Below are positions 1 through 7,667 of a stretch of DNA of 11,355 bases, in pieces. The DNA is from Oscillospiraceae bacterium (GTDB lineage Bacteria; Bacillota; Clostridia; Oscillospirales; Oscillospiraceae): NCBI GenBank assembly GCA_902765975.1, contig CACXBO010000018.1:1-11355 (forward strand), in the 5' to 3' direction. The translations under genes and the position numbers were made by a program. The notes under the pieces were generated by a model, which made no database searches, was not told the origin of the DNA, and saw only the letters and a list, made by a program, of their open reading frames with translations. Numbering within the stretch: the first letter of the stretch is position 1; every line of letters starts with the position of its first letter.

Positions 1-2197
1 CTTCGGCTGTTTCTCCGTAGATATGCAGAACATCGCCTATTCCTCCGAACTCATCATCCTCGTCCAGCTTCACGTCAGATGTTCCCGTACGTCCTTCAAA
101 CCTCTTCGTCGATGTGTTCAGCACTGCGTCGCCGTATACCGCGTTGAACTGCAGCGTCTTGATCCGGTAATCTCCTGCATCAATTTCCACTACGTCTTCC
201 GCAGAGTGCCCGAGCCTTACGACTGTATCCCACTGATCGTATATCACGTATTCTCGGAAATACCCGTTGTTTCTCTCCTCGTCTCTGTAGAGCGTCCAGT
301 CCTTTGTAAGTACATACGGCGCGCCCCACATCCATACCGCGTAGTCTAATCCGTCGTATGTGTTCAGCTCTCCTCTTATTCCGCTGTGTGTTCCGAACTT
401 TTCCAGATCGTATCTAGAATAGTATCCCGCCGTAAAGCTCAAAGGCCGGAATACCTCGCCTCCGTATGTATACGCAAACGGACCTAAACCTCCACGCGTT
501 GATCCATCACCGCGTTTCCACGAATAGAACTGCCCAGGCGCGTCATAAAACACCGGCCGTTCATAGCTAAATGAGCTTCTGGACGTCGCCGTTGTAATCG
601 GATCTATTCTATCGTACGGAATGGCGCTAACTATCACGCTGTTTGTTACGCTCCATTTCGACATTTCCGTTCCGCTTATCTCTTCCACATACACGTCATT
701 CGTTACTTTGGTTAGAACATAGTCCCACCTTATCGTGCTTCTCTGGTTTTCCGCCGTTCTGCTCTCGCCGTTTCCGACCGGTGTAAACTTGCTCTCCCCT
801 CCGTACTTTATTCCTATTACCACTAAGCCGTCTGTTATCGGTATATCCTGTATTGTCAATGCGTAGGGCTGTGTTCCGTTTAGATAGGACTTAACGGCCC
901 ATATCAGGTATTTGCAGTCTTCACTTTCTCCTATTCCAAAATCTGCCTTATTTCCCCAACTGTTGTCCCAATTTTGCCCGAATGAAATATTATACTTTTC
1001 CGTACCGGTTATCGCCGCTGTTGTGTTTATGCACACTGGGATATAATCGCTGTCTACCATATCCTTGTTCGGCAGGTAAAGCTCTGAATGGAAGTCGTCC
1101 GAACGGTTTGCCGCCGGATTTTCCGGATCATAGTCTAAGTATTCAAGCGTGCTTTTGGAGGTTATATATGCAAGCTCTATATACCCGCTTCTGGTGCCTT
1201 CGTTTATCTCACGGAAATTGTACAGTATGATATTGCCTGTCGGCACTTCGTTTTCATCAAGCTCTTTCGTCCACGCAAAGTACACACCTTCGGCAAACTC
1301 ATCATACTCTTCCGTTTCCTTCTTCGTCGGTATGGATAGCTCAAGCTCGTCGGCAAATGCTCCGCTGCGATCTCGCAAAATATGCTCTGGTATCACAAAT
1401 CTGATCTTTCCCGCTTCCTGGTCCGAAAAAACAGTAAATCTATAGCTTATGCGATAAACAAATCGATGCCCGGATGCCTGATTATCCGCTGTCCAGACTA
1501 GATCGTCTCCGATCTTCGTTGCTCCGCTGACAAACTCTGCATAATATGGCGGTGTTCCTTGTGATATTGAGCTGTCTAACTCTACTCCCTTTAAGCGGAC
1601 AAGCCGGTAAGTTCCATTTCCTTCTGCACTGAAGTTAAAAAATGTGTCGTTGTATACTCCGGCCGTTGAGACTACTTCTGCCTCATGTTCACTGATTATC
1701 TTTACTACCCGGTAATATATTGCGTCGTTTCCCTTAAAATTCTCGTTCATTACTAAACCGCGAACCGGATCCGTTCCCTCAAGACCGCTGACTTCTATCG
1801 TTAGGATCGGCTCATACATATTTCCGTTTAATGCACTAATGACCTTCTGATCCGTGCTGTCGTCATACGCTGAAAGGGAAACTGCTCCGCCATTGCCGTT
1901 TAGCTGTACTGTTATTTCTCCATAAGTTGCGCTAACGCTCTGTGTTCTGTATGCAGGAGTCTGTCTCATTAATACTGCGTCTTGATTTTCCGCATCCCCT
2001 TGCGCTTCGCCCGTCGGTTCCTCCGTTCGCTCTGCGCTCTCAACAGGACTATCCAGATTTTCAGCGTCTAAAGCGTAATCTTCTGTCAGTCCTTCTTCCG
2101 GCTTTTCCTCCTCTGCTGCTATGCTAACAGGCAATACGCCCACGCACATAACAAGCGCAAGCATGAGGGATATCCATCTTGTTGCTTTTTTCTTCAT
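1..2197 (-). CDS. Large secreted or surface protein of unknown function, N-terminal part only
   Basis: An uninterrupted minus-strand frame starts at an ATG at 2197 and is still open at position 1, giving at least 732 residues, so the C-terminus and any wall anchor lie outside the window. Residues 1-28 form a classic signal peptide: MKKKATR, a hydrophobic core around residues 9-22, and a likely signal peptidase site after SIA or SIAA. Residues 29 to about 75 are a low-complexity linker rich in Glu and Asp. The rest looks beta-rich, with regularly spaced Trp and Tyr, for example SGYIELAY near residue 340 and an aromatic-dense stretch near residues 570-650. No catalytic motif, SLH, LPXTG or Cna-B repeat is evident in the visible part. 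An AAGGGGAG ribosome site (2213-2206) sits 8 nt before the ATG, and a strong promoter lies upstream. Ile is coded mostly by ATA (about 30 of 44 codons by hand count), unlike purB. The secreted nature is well supported. An adhesin role is inference only. Confidence 0.85.
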   Translation of the reverse strand, partial: MKKKATRWISLMLALVMCVGVLPVSIAAEEEKPEEGLTEDYALDAENLDSPVESAERTEEPTGEAQGDAENQDAVLMRQTPAYRTQSVSATYGEITVQLNGNGGAVSLSAYDDSTDQKVISALNGNMYEPILTIEVSGLEGTDPVRGLVMNENFKGNDAIYYRVVKIISEHEAEVVSTAGVYNDTFFNFSAEGNGTYRLVRLKGVELDSSISQGTPPYYAEFVSGATKIGDDLVWTADNQASGHRFVYRISYRFTVFSDQEAGKIRFVIPEHILRDRSGAFADELELSIPTKKETEEYDEFAEGVYFAWTKELDENEVPTGNIILYNFREINEGTRSGYIELAYITSKSTLEYLDYDPENPAANRSDDFHSELYLPNKDMVDSDYIPVCINTTAAITGTEKYNISFGQNWDNSWGNKADFGIGESEDCKYLIWAVKSYLNGTQPYALTIQDIPITDGLVVIGIKYGGESKFTPVGNGESRTAENQRSTIRWDYVLTKVTNDVYVEEISGTEMSKWSVTNSVIVSAIPYDRIDPITTATSRSSFSYERPVFYDAPGQFYSWKRGDGSTRGGLGPFAYTYGGEVFRPLSFTAGYYSRYDLEKFGTHSGIRGELNTYDGLDYAVWMWGAPYVLTKDWTLYRDEERNNGYFREYVIYDQWDTVVRLGHSAEDVVEIDAGDYRIKTLQFNAVYGDAVLNTSTKRFEGRTGTSDVKLDEDDEFGGIGDVLHIYGETAE

Positions 2198-2218
2198 AGA
2201 GACTTCTCCCCTTTTTTA

Positions 2219-2242
2219 TGAATAATAATGAATAGTTATTCA
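2219..2242. repeat. TGAATA inverted repeats in the leader of the surface protein gene
   Basis: TGAATA-GT-TATTCA is a 14-bp dyad at 2229-2242. A further TGAATAA copy at 2219-2225 pairs equally well with TTATTCA at 2236-2242 (7-bp arms, 10-nt spacer). The cluster lies within the predicted leader, just upstream of the ribosome site. It may be a DNA operator; the AT-rich arms make a stable RNA hairpin unlikely. It could also be chance in AT-rich sequence. Confidence 0.35.
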
Positions 2243-2251
2243 ACACTTTTG

Positions 2252-2265
2252 CGAACATCTGTTCA
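2252..2265. promoter_or_regulatory. LexA-box-like dyad at the predicted transcription start
   Basis: CGAACATCTGTTCA contains a GAAC-N4-GTTC core (2253-2264), which is the known core of LexA (DinR) boxes in Bacillus and clostridia. Compared with the Bacillus consensus CGAAC-RNRY-GTTCG, it differs at one inner and one outer position. It lies about 5 nt beyond the -10 hexamer of the surface protein promoter, overlapping the expected start site, which is a typical repressor position. Another regulator with a similar palindrome is possible. Confidence 0.45.
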
Positions 2266-2270
2266 TTTTG

Positions 2271-2299
2271 ATTATACCTGTTAAACTCCTATTTGTAAA
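2271..2299 (-). promoter_or_regulatory. Sigma-A-type promoter of the large surface protein gene
   Basis: Reading the minus strand, TTTACA (2299-2294) and TATAAT (2276-2271) are separated by exactly 17 nt. The -35 matches the consensus at 5 of 6 positions and the -10 at 6 of 6. Transcription should begin near 2264, giving a leader of about 65 nt before the ATG at 2197. The leader contains two dyads and the ribosome site. Confidence 0.75.
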
Positions 2300-2345
2300 G
2301 TTTTTTATTATATAATTGCCTGCTGAAATTATATTTTTATACTGC

Positions 2346-2374
2346 TTGAATTAAATTATCTTAAGTGATAAAAT
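2346..2374 (+). promoter_or_regulatory. Possible promoter of the polysaccharide deacetylase gene
   Basis: TTGAAT (2346-2351) and TAAAAT (2369-2374) have a 17-nt spacing and would start transcription near 2381. An alternative is an extended -10, TGATATAAT (2383-2391), which lacks a good -35 and would leave only about 13 nt of leader. A strong ribosome site, GAGGTGAT (2399-2406), precedes the ATG at 2411. Which promoter is used cannot be decided from sequence. Confidence 0.4.
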
Positions 2375-2390
2375 ACATCATATGATATAA

Positions 2391-2397
2391 TTCGACA
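2391..2397 (-). promoter_or_regulatory. Perfect 0A-box heptamer (Spo0A-type site)
   Basis: TTCGACA on the plus strand is TGTCGAA on the minus strand, an exact match to the 0A-box consensus TGNCGAA bound by the sporulation regulator Spo0A. It lies between the deacetylase -10 region and its ribosome site. A 7-mer can occur by chance, and the window does not show that this organism sporulates, so function is uncertain. Confidence 0.25.
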
Positions 2398-2410
2398 CGA
2401 GGTGATATAA

Positions 2411-4135
2411 ATGAAACGCCTTATTTCCGTACTTCTCTCTCTTCTATTAATTATATCGATCATCCCGTCCGTCTCCGCAGATAATTCAATGCCGAAGCTA
2501 ATCGCACTTACCTTTGACGACGGACCTTCAGCTTACACTAAGGAGCTGCTGGACGGGCTGAAGGCAAGAGGCGCAAGAGTTACATTTTTCTGCGTCGGCT
2601 ACAAAATTGCCAGCAACGCAGATATTATCAAGCGCGCATGGATGGAAGGTCACCAAATCGCGAGTCATACATGGAATCATCCTGAGCTGACCAGCATATC
2701 TGACGCTGAGATAAAAAGCCAGCTCTCGCGCGTTGAGGAAGCGTTCAACAACGCGCTAGGCTTCAAGCAGGATTATATTCTTCGCCCGCCTTACGGCTCA
2801 TATAATCAGCGAGTTCTGAGCGCAGCGAACGTGCCGGCAATCTATTGGTCAATGAACACCGCCGACTACTTAACGAACAAGCCGGATGTTGTTACCAGTC
2901 AGATAGTAAAAGCCGCCAGAGACGGAGCTATAGGCTGTCTGCATGACACACATCAATCAACTGTAAAGGGCGCCCTAAAGGCAATCGACATACTTCAGAA
3001 AGAGGGCTATGAGTTCGTAACTATAAATGAACTATTTTACAGGAAGGGTCTCAGCCTGGAGAATGCTAAGATTTATAAGAACGCATATAAATCGGAATCG
3101 ACCTCTACCGCGTTGAAAACCCCAGAGATCGTATCGGTTGAGGATCCGATTACAGGTAAACAAAAAATAGAGATTACCGGCGACGAGCGCGGAAGTGTTT
3201 ACTATACTACTGACGGCACGGTTCCAACCCCGATTAACGGAAAACTGTACACAGGAACATTTATGCTTGCTTCATCGGCTTCCGTTCGCGCCGTAAGCGT
3301 TGTCAATTGGAACGGTATTCGTTCTCCGATCGCCGAGCTTGACATTGAGGCAATACCTAGAGCAGTTATTTCCTCCGTCCCGAGCGAGGAGTATCTTACC
3401 TATTCTTCGTCTGCCAAAGACGCAGTAATATACTATACGGATGACGGAAGCGAACCGGATGAAAACAGCTATGTGTATTCCGAAAAAATAGAAGCGTCAC
3501 CCGGAAAAACGTATAAAGCCTTTGCCACAGCGCCTTCTCATCAGCCAAGCTGTATTGACACAATCACTTTTTCGGACAACGGCTTCTGGATGCGCGACGT
3601 TAGTTCTGAAATGTGGTTCTATAGAAATATTGATTCAGCGGCATCACTTGGAATACTGAACGGTATGGGCGACTATTATTTCCGGCCTGAAAATACATCA
3701 AGCCGCGCAATGGCGGTGACAATGCTTTACCGTCTTGCAGCACCAGAAGAAGTTTTTGAACACATAGCGCCATCCGACGTGCTAAGCGAAAAATACTATT
3801 ACGACGCAGTTTGCTGGGCATACTATACCGGAATAGAGCAAAACCCAGAAAATGACTTCCGCCCGGATGATCCAGTCACGAAAGAGGAGCTTGCCGTAAT
3901 GCTTTCGCGCTATCTGGCGCCGGGAGATGAGAGCGCGGAGGATCTGGCGCTTCTTGAAATGTACATAGACAGCTCGGATGTCTCCGAATGGGCAAGAAAC
4001 GGCGTCGCAACAGCGCTCCGGCTTGGCATTATCAAAGGAACTTCATCTGGAAAGCTGAAGCCTCAAAAGACAGCAACACGCGCTGAAACTGTCACTATGA
4101 TTATGAGAGCCTGCGGAATACCAGGAATAAGCTAA
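2411..4135 (+). CDS. SLH-anchored extracellular polysaccharide deacetylase (NodB family, CE4)
   Basis: This 574-residue exported enzyme should remove N-acetyl groups from a GlcNAc-containing polymer such as peptidoglycan. Residues 1-23 are a signal peptide ending VSA. The NodB domain (about 29-210) keeps every CE4 motif: TFDDGP (34-39, catalytic and metal Asp 36/37), HTWNHP (86-91, metal ligands H86 and H90), RPPYGSY (125-131), an MT4-like WSMNTADY (146-153) and LHDTH (177-181). Two beta-sandwich modules follow (about 238-312 and 316-392). They contain YYTTDGTVPTP and YYTDDGSEPDE, typical of the chitobiase/hexosaminidase C-terminal family. Three SLH repeats (about 396-441, 455-502 and 515-570) end the protein and should bind pyruvylated wall polymer. 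The gene is monocistronic, divergent from the large surface protein gene, and ends at a strong terminator. The fold and activity class are confident; the exact substrate is not known. Confidence 0.95.
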   Translation: MKRLISVLLSLLLIISIIPSVSADNSMPKLIALTFDDGPSAYTKELLDGLKARGARVTFFCVGYKIASNADIIKRAWMEGHQIASHTWNHPELTSISDAEIKSQLSRVEEAFNNALGFKQDYILRPPYGSYNQRVLSAANVPAIYWSMNTADYLTNKPDVVTSQIVKAARDGAIGCLHDTHQSTVKGALKAIDILQKEGYEFVTINELFYRKGLSLENAKIYKNAYKSESTSTALKTPEIVSVEDPITGKQKIEITGDERGSVYYTTDGTVPTPINGKLYTGTFMLASSASVRAVSVVNWNGIRSPIAELDIEAIPRAVISSVPSEEYLTYSSSAKDAVIYYTDDGSEPDENSYVYSEKIEASPGKTYKAFATAPSHQPSCIDTITFSDNGFWMRDVSSEMWFYRNIDSAASLGILNGMGDYYFRPENTSSRAMAVTMLYRLAAPEEVFEHIAPSDVLSEKYYYDAVCWAYYTGIEQNPENDFRPDDPVTKEELAVMLSRYLAPGDESAEDLALLEMYIDSSDVSEWARNGVATALRLGIIKGTSSGKLKPQKTATRAETVTMIMRACGIPGIS

Positions 4136-4140
4136 AAAAC

Positions 4141-4186
4141 AAAAGATGTGCTGTAGCTTTTTTTATGATGCTACAGCACATCTTTT
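4141..4186. terminator. Bidirectional intrinsic terminator between the deacetylase gene and purC
   Basis: A perfect 17-bp inverted repeat (4141-4157 with 4170-4186) encloses a 12-nt loop. The stem ends in AAAAG...CTTTT, so each strand has a T run after the GC-rich part. It begins 5 nt after the deacetylase stop codon and 23 nt beyond the purC stop on the other strand, so it can end both converging transcripts. Confidence 0.9.
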
Positions 4187-4209
4187 AAATATTCTAATTA
4201 AATGAATAT

Positions 4210-4923
4210 TTACTTTTCCTCTGTCAGGCGGCGCATGATCTCTTCATACGCTTCCTCAACTCCGCCCATATCGCGGCGGAAACGGTCTTTGTCAAGCTTT
4301 TCTCCTGTCTTTACGTCCCAGAAGCGGCAGGTATCAGGGCTTATCTCGTCTGCAAGAATGATCTTGCCGTCTGGTGTGCGTCCGAACTCAATTTTGAAAT
4401 CGACGAGGGTAACGCCGAGCTTGAGCATAAACGCCTTGAGAAGCTCGTTTATCCTGAAAGCAAGCGATTTGATTGTTTCGATCTCTTCGCGGGTAGCAAT
4501 CTTAAGCGCTATCGCGTGGTACTCATTCAGCAATGGATCGTCAAGATGGTCGGATTTGAGCGAGAACTCAATAGTTGGCTCGTCGAACACTATGCCCTCC
4601 TCCACACCGTAGTTTGAGGCAAAGTGACCGGCGGAAATATTGCGGATTATGACCTCGAGCGGAACGATCTGCACCTTCCTTACAACGGTGTCGCGGTCGG
4701 AGAGTTCCTCTACAAAATGTGTGGGAACTCCGTTTTTCTCGAGATACTGCATTACAAGATTGGACATCTTGTTATTAACGACGCCCTTGCCTGCGATCGT
4801 TCCTTTCTTTGCGCCGTTGAATGCGGTTGCGTCGTCTTTATAAGAGACTATACACAGATTCGGATCATCGGTAGCATATACCTTTTTTGCCTTGCCTTCA
4901 TAGAGCTGTTCACGTTTTTCCAT
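4210..4923 (-). CDS. purC: Phosphoribosylaminoimidazole-succinocarboxamide synthase (SAICAR synthetase)
   Basis: PurC joins aspartate to CAIR using ATP to form SAICAR in cytosolic purine synthesis. The protein opens with the family hallmark LYEGKAKKVY and contains VPLEVIIRN and FKIEFGRT, with the SAICAR synthetase signature DEISPDTCRFWD near the C-terminal part. From the ATG at 4923 it has 237 residues, the normal bacterial length. I prefer this start to the upstream GTG at 4938, which overlaps the purA stop as GTGA and would add MRKLS. The reasons are that GAGGA (4936-4932) sits 8 nt before the ATG, that no ribosome site precedes the GTG, and that MEKREQLYEGK is the usual beginning. The gene is last in the glmS-purB-purA-purC run, 11 nt after purA, and is followed by the bidirectional terminator. 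Confidence 0.96.
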   Translation of the reverse strand: MEKREQLYEGKAKKVYATDDPNLCIVSYKDDATAFNGAKKGTIAGKGVVNNKMSNLVMQYLEKNGVPTHFVEELSDRDTVVRKVQIVPLEVIIRNISAGHFASNYGVEEGIVFDEPTIEFSLKSDHLDDPLLNEYHAIALKIATREEIETIKSLAFRINELLKAFMLKLGVTLVDFKIEFGRTPDGKIILADEISPDTCRFWDVKTGEKLDKDRFRRDMGGVEEAYEEIMRRLTEEK

Positions 4924-4931
4924 TGATAGTT

Positions 4932-4936
4932 TCCTC
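4932..4936 (-). promoter_or_regulatory. Ribosome binding site that decides the purC start
   Basis: GAGGA on the minus strand overlaps the end of purA and lies 8 nt upstream of the ATG at 4923. The alternative GTG at 4938-4936 overlaps this site itself and has no purine-rich sequence before it. Confidence 0.7.
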
Positions 4937-6206
4937 ACATTTCAAAGTATTCGTCTCTGCCGGCTCCGACCGAGACGTATTTTATTTTTGACCCGACGGC
5001 TTTTTCGATATAGCGAACATAATCCTGAGCTTCCTTCGGGAGTTCCGAAAAGCTTCTTGCCTTAGAGATATCGCATTTCCAGCCGGGAAGATATTCGTAA
5101 ACAGGCTTTGCGGCTTCAAGCTCCGGCCCGGACGGGAACTTATCGACTCTGACTCCGTTTACGTCGTACGCAACGCAGACAGGTATCTTTTCAAGATATG
5201 AAAGCACGTCAAGCTTTGTAAGCGCCAACTCGTTTGCCCCCTGCACGAGAACGCCGTATTTTGACGCGACAACGTCAAAGCCGCCGACTCGTCTCGGTCT
5301 GCCGGTTGCGGCTCCGTACTCGCCTCCCGCCTCGCGCAGCTCGTGCGCCTCAGCGCCGAAAAGCTCGCAGGTAAACGGTCCCTCGCCGACGCAGCTTGAA
5401 TATGCCTTCATTATTCCGACAACGTTTGTGAGACGCTGTGCCGGTATTCCGGAGCCGATAGGGGCATAAGCGGCGATGGTGGACGATGAGGAAGTGTAAG
5501 GATAAATACCGAAATCAATATCTCTCAGAGCGCCGAGCTGAGCCTCAAACATAAGGTTCTTTCCCTTGTTAACAGCAGAAGTGAGGAATTCGGTCGTATC
5601 CTTTATATACGGGACAAAGTGCATTCCGTATGTCATAAGCCAGTCGTACATATCGTCTGCCGACACAGGCTCGTGCTTGTACCCGCCTGCAACTGTCAGA
5701 TTCTTCCACTCGACTATGTCGACAAGCTTATCGCGCAGTATTTCAGGATGCTTTAGGTCTCCCATCCTTAGCGTCTTTTTCATATACTTGTCCGCATATA
5801 CCGGGGCTATCCCGCGACGTGTAGAACCGAACTTTTTATCCGCAAGCCGCTCTTCCTCAAGGATGTCCATCATTTTGTGATATGGCATACAGATCGTGGC
5901 TCTGTCGCTTATAACAAGATGCTCCGGAGTGATCTCTATTCCCTGTTTACGAATGGCGTCGATCTCTTTTGTAAGATGCTCAAGGTCAACAACCATTCCC
6001 GGACCCATGACGTTAACGGTATCCTCGCGGAAAATCCCTGATGGCAGCAGATTCAAAATGAATCTGCCCTTTTCATTTATAACGGTATGACCTGCGTTGT
6101 TGCCGCCCTGATAGCGCATAACGACGTCGAATTTTTCACTGAGAAGGTCGACCATTCGGCCCTTACCCTCGTCGCCCCAGTTGATTCCAACTACAGCAGT
6201 TAACAT
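4935..6206 (-). CDS. purA: Adenylosuccinate synthetase
   Basis: PurA uses GTP to join aspartate to IMP, forming adenylosuccinate, the first step of the AMP branch. The 423-residue protein has the expected length. The N-terminal P-loop-like GDEGKG (11-16) includes the catalytic Asp12, and GGNNAGHTV (34-42) includes His40, equivalent to the catalytic His41 of the E. coli enzyme. GPGMVVD and the late ATGRPRRVGGFD match the IMP-binding and family-conserved regions, and the C-terminal VSVGAGRDEYF corresponds to the base-binding end. The ATG at 6206 is preceded by AAGGGGTG, which overlaps the purB stop codon, so translation is probably coupled. The gap to purB is 11 nt. No abnormality is visible. 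Confidence 0.97.
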   Translation of the reverse strand: MLTAVVGINWGDEGKGRMVDLLSEKFDVVMRYQGGNNAGHTVINEKGRFILNLLPSGIFREDTVNVMGPGMVVDLEHLTKEIDAIRKQGIEITPEHLVISDRATICMPYHKMMDILEEERLADKKFGSTRRGIAPVYADKYMKKTLRMGDLKHPEILRDKLVDIVEWKNLTVAGGYKHEPVSADDMYDWLMTYGMHFVPYIKDTTEFLTSAVNKGKNLMFEAQLGALRDIDFGIYPYTSSSSTIAAYAPIGSGIPAQRLTNVVGIMKAYSSCVGEGPFTCELFGAEAHELREAGGEYGAATGRPRRVGGFDVVASKYGVLVQGANELALTKLDVLSYLEKIPVCVAYDVNGVRVDKFPSGPELEAAKPVYEYLPGWKCDISKARSFSELPKEAQDYVRYIEKAVGSKIKYVSVGAGRDEYFEM

Positions 6207-6217
6207 AAGAACACCCC

Positions 6218-7648
6218 TTAAACCTTTATCTCATCGCCCTGATTTATAAGATTAGAATACTTCTCTATAACCGGACGGGCAAAGTCTATTAAAAACTCTT
6301 CCGTTTGAATAGGAGCGCAGCCAATAAATTTTGTGACGTCTAAAACGTCTGACAATATGTTATCCGTAAGTCCAAAGCGCTCGTCGGAAAGAAGGCTGTC
6401 GAGAAGATCGTTATCTCCACCCTCAAGCTTGACTCGGGCTGCCGCCTTCTGCGAATACTGCCTTATAGCCTCGTGCAGCTCCTGCCTGTCCCCTCCGCGG
6501 TTTACGGCGTCCATAAGGATATTCTCGCTTGCGATAAACGGAAGCTCCTCCTTGAGATGCTTTTCCATCACCTTTGGATAAATCCGACCGCCTCTGATAA
6601 CGTTGATCGCAATATTAAGTATTGCGTCAGTCGAAAGAAACGCTTCCGGGATCGCGATACGGCGATTGGCCGAGTCGTCGAGGGTGCGTTCAAGCCACTG
6701 ATTCGCTGCCGTATCGGCAGCGTTTTTCGCATCGTTCATAACGTATCTGCTCAGAGAAACTATTCTCTCGCAGCGCATGGGATTGCGTTTATACGCCATA
6801 GCTGAAGAGCCGATCTGATTTGCCTCAAACGGCTCGTCAAATTCCTTCATATGGGCAAGCAGCCTTATATCTGTAGCCATCTTTGACGCGGATTGTGCTA
6901 TTCCCGCTAGGACGTTAAGAACGAATGAGTCAACCTTGCGTGAATAAGTTTGACCTGAAACCGGCATACAGGCGTTAAAGCCCATCTTATCGGCGATTTT
7001 TTTCTCAACGAGCTTTACTTTTTCAGTGTCGCCGCCGAAAAGCTCCAGAAAGCTCGCGCCCGTTCCGGTCGTTCCTTTACAGCCGAGAAGCTTCAGCTTG
7101 CCTTCCTCATACTCCAGTCTTTCAAAATCCATGAGAAAATCCTGAAGCCAAAGCGTTGCCCTTTTGCCGACAGTCGTTGGCTGCGCGGCCTGGAAATGGG
7201 TGTAGGCAAGCGTTGGAACGCTTTTATGCTCTTCGGCAAATTCCGTAAGTGCGGAAATGAGACCGAGGAGCAGAGACTTTATCTGATTAAGTCCGTCGCG
7301 CATTTGAATTACGTCGGTGTTGTCCCCGACGTAGCAGCTCGTAGCTCCAAGATGAATGATCGGTTTCGCTTTCGGACAAGCCTCGCCAAAAGTGTGGACG
7401 TGCGCCATTACGTCGTGACGAAGCTTTCTCTCATACTCTGCGGCTTTGACATAGTCGATATCGTCAATATGCGCTCTCATCTCATCGAGCTGTTCTTCAG
7501 AAATATTCAGTCCGAGCTCTTTCTCGCTCTCCGCAAGTGCGATCCATAGCTTTCTCCATGTTGAAAACTTATAATCGGGGGAGAAAATATATTGCATTTT
7601 TTTAGTTGCGTAGCGCGAGCAAAGCGGGCTCTCATAGGTGTCCTTCAT
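6218..7648 (-). CDS. purB: Adenylosuccinate lyase
   Basis: PurB releases fumarate twice in purine synthesis: SAICAR to AICAR, and adenylosuccinate to AMP. It thus completes the reactions begun by the two downstream genes. The 476-residue protein belongs to the fumarase/aspartase superfamily. Visible conserved blocks are HLGATSCYVGDN (99-110), THFQAAQPTT (150-159, with the likely catalytic acid His151) and the signature loop GSSAMAYKRNPMRCE (280-294), whose Ser281/282 supplies the general base. Its opening, YESPLCSRYATKKM, is typical of the longer form found in clostridia and eukaryotes, compared with the roughly 430-residue Bacillus form. A strong GAAGGAG ribosome site precedes the ATG at 7648, just beyond the glmS stop (19-nt gap). 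No missing residue was noticed. Confidence 0.96.
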   Translation of the reverse strand: MKDTYESPLCSRYATKKMQYIFSPDYKFSTWRKLWIALAESEKELGLNISEEQLDEMRAHIDDIDYVKAAEYERKLRHDVMAHVHTFGEACPKAKPIIHLGATSCYVGDNTDVIQMRDGLNQIKSLLLGLISALTEFAEEHKSVPTLAYTHFQAAQPTTVGKRATLWLQDFLMDFERLEYEEGKLKLLGCKGTTGTGASFLELFGGDTEKVKLVEKKIADKMGFNACMPVSGQTYSRKVDSFVLNVLAGIAQSASKMATDIRLLAHMKEFDEPFEANQIGSSAMAYKRNPMRCERIVSLSRYVMNDAKNAADTAANQWLERTLDDSANRRIAIPEAFLSTDAILNIAINVIRGGRIYPKVMEKHLKEELPFIASENILMDAVNRGGDRQELHEAIRQYSQKAAARVKLEGGDNDLLDSLLSDERFGLTDNILSDVLDVTKFIGCAPIQTEEFLIDFARPVIEKYSNLINQGDEIKV

Positions 7649-7667
7649 AAGCGCTCCTTCTATAATT

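Noticed and set aside
982..1445. Short plus-strand frames (such as 982-1230 and 1149-1445) that suggest genes in the left 2.2 kb
   Set aside because: The minus strand has one unbroken frame of 732 codons with promoter, ribosome site and signal peptide, so the plus-strand frames are shadows.
4936..4938. GTG start for purC overlapping the purA stop as GTGA
   Set aside because: No ribosome site precedes it, while GAGGA is well placed for the ATG at 4923, where the protein family normally begins. It remains a weaker alternative.
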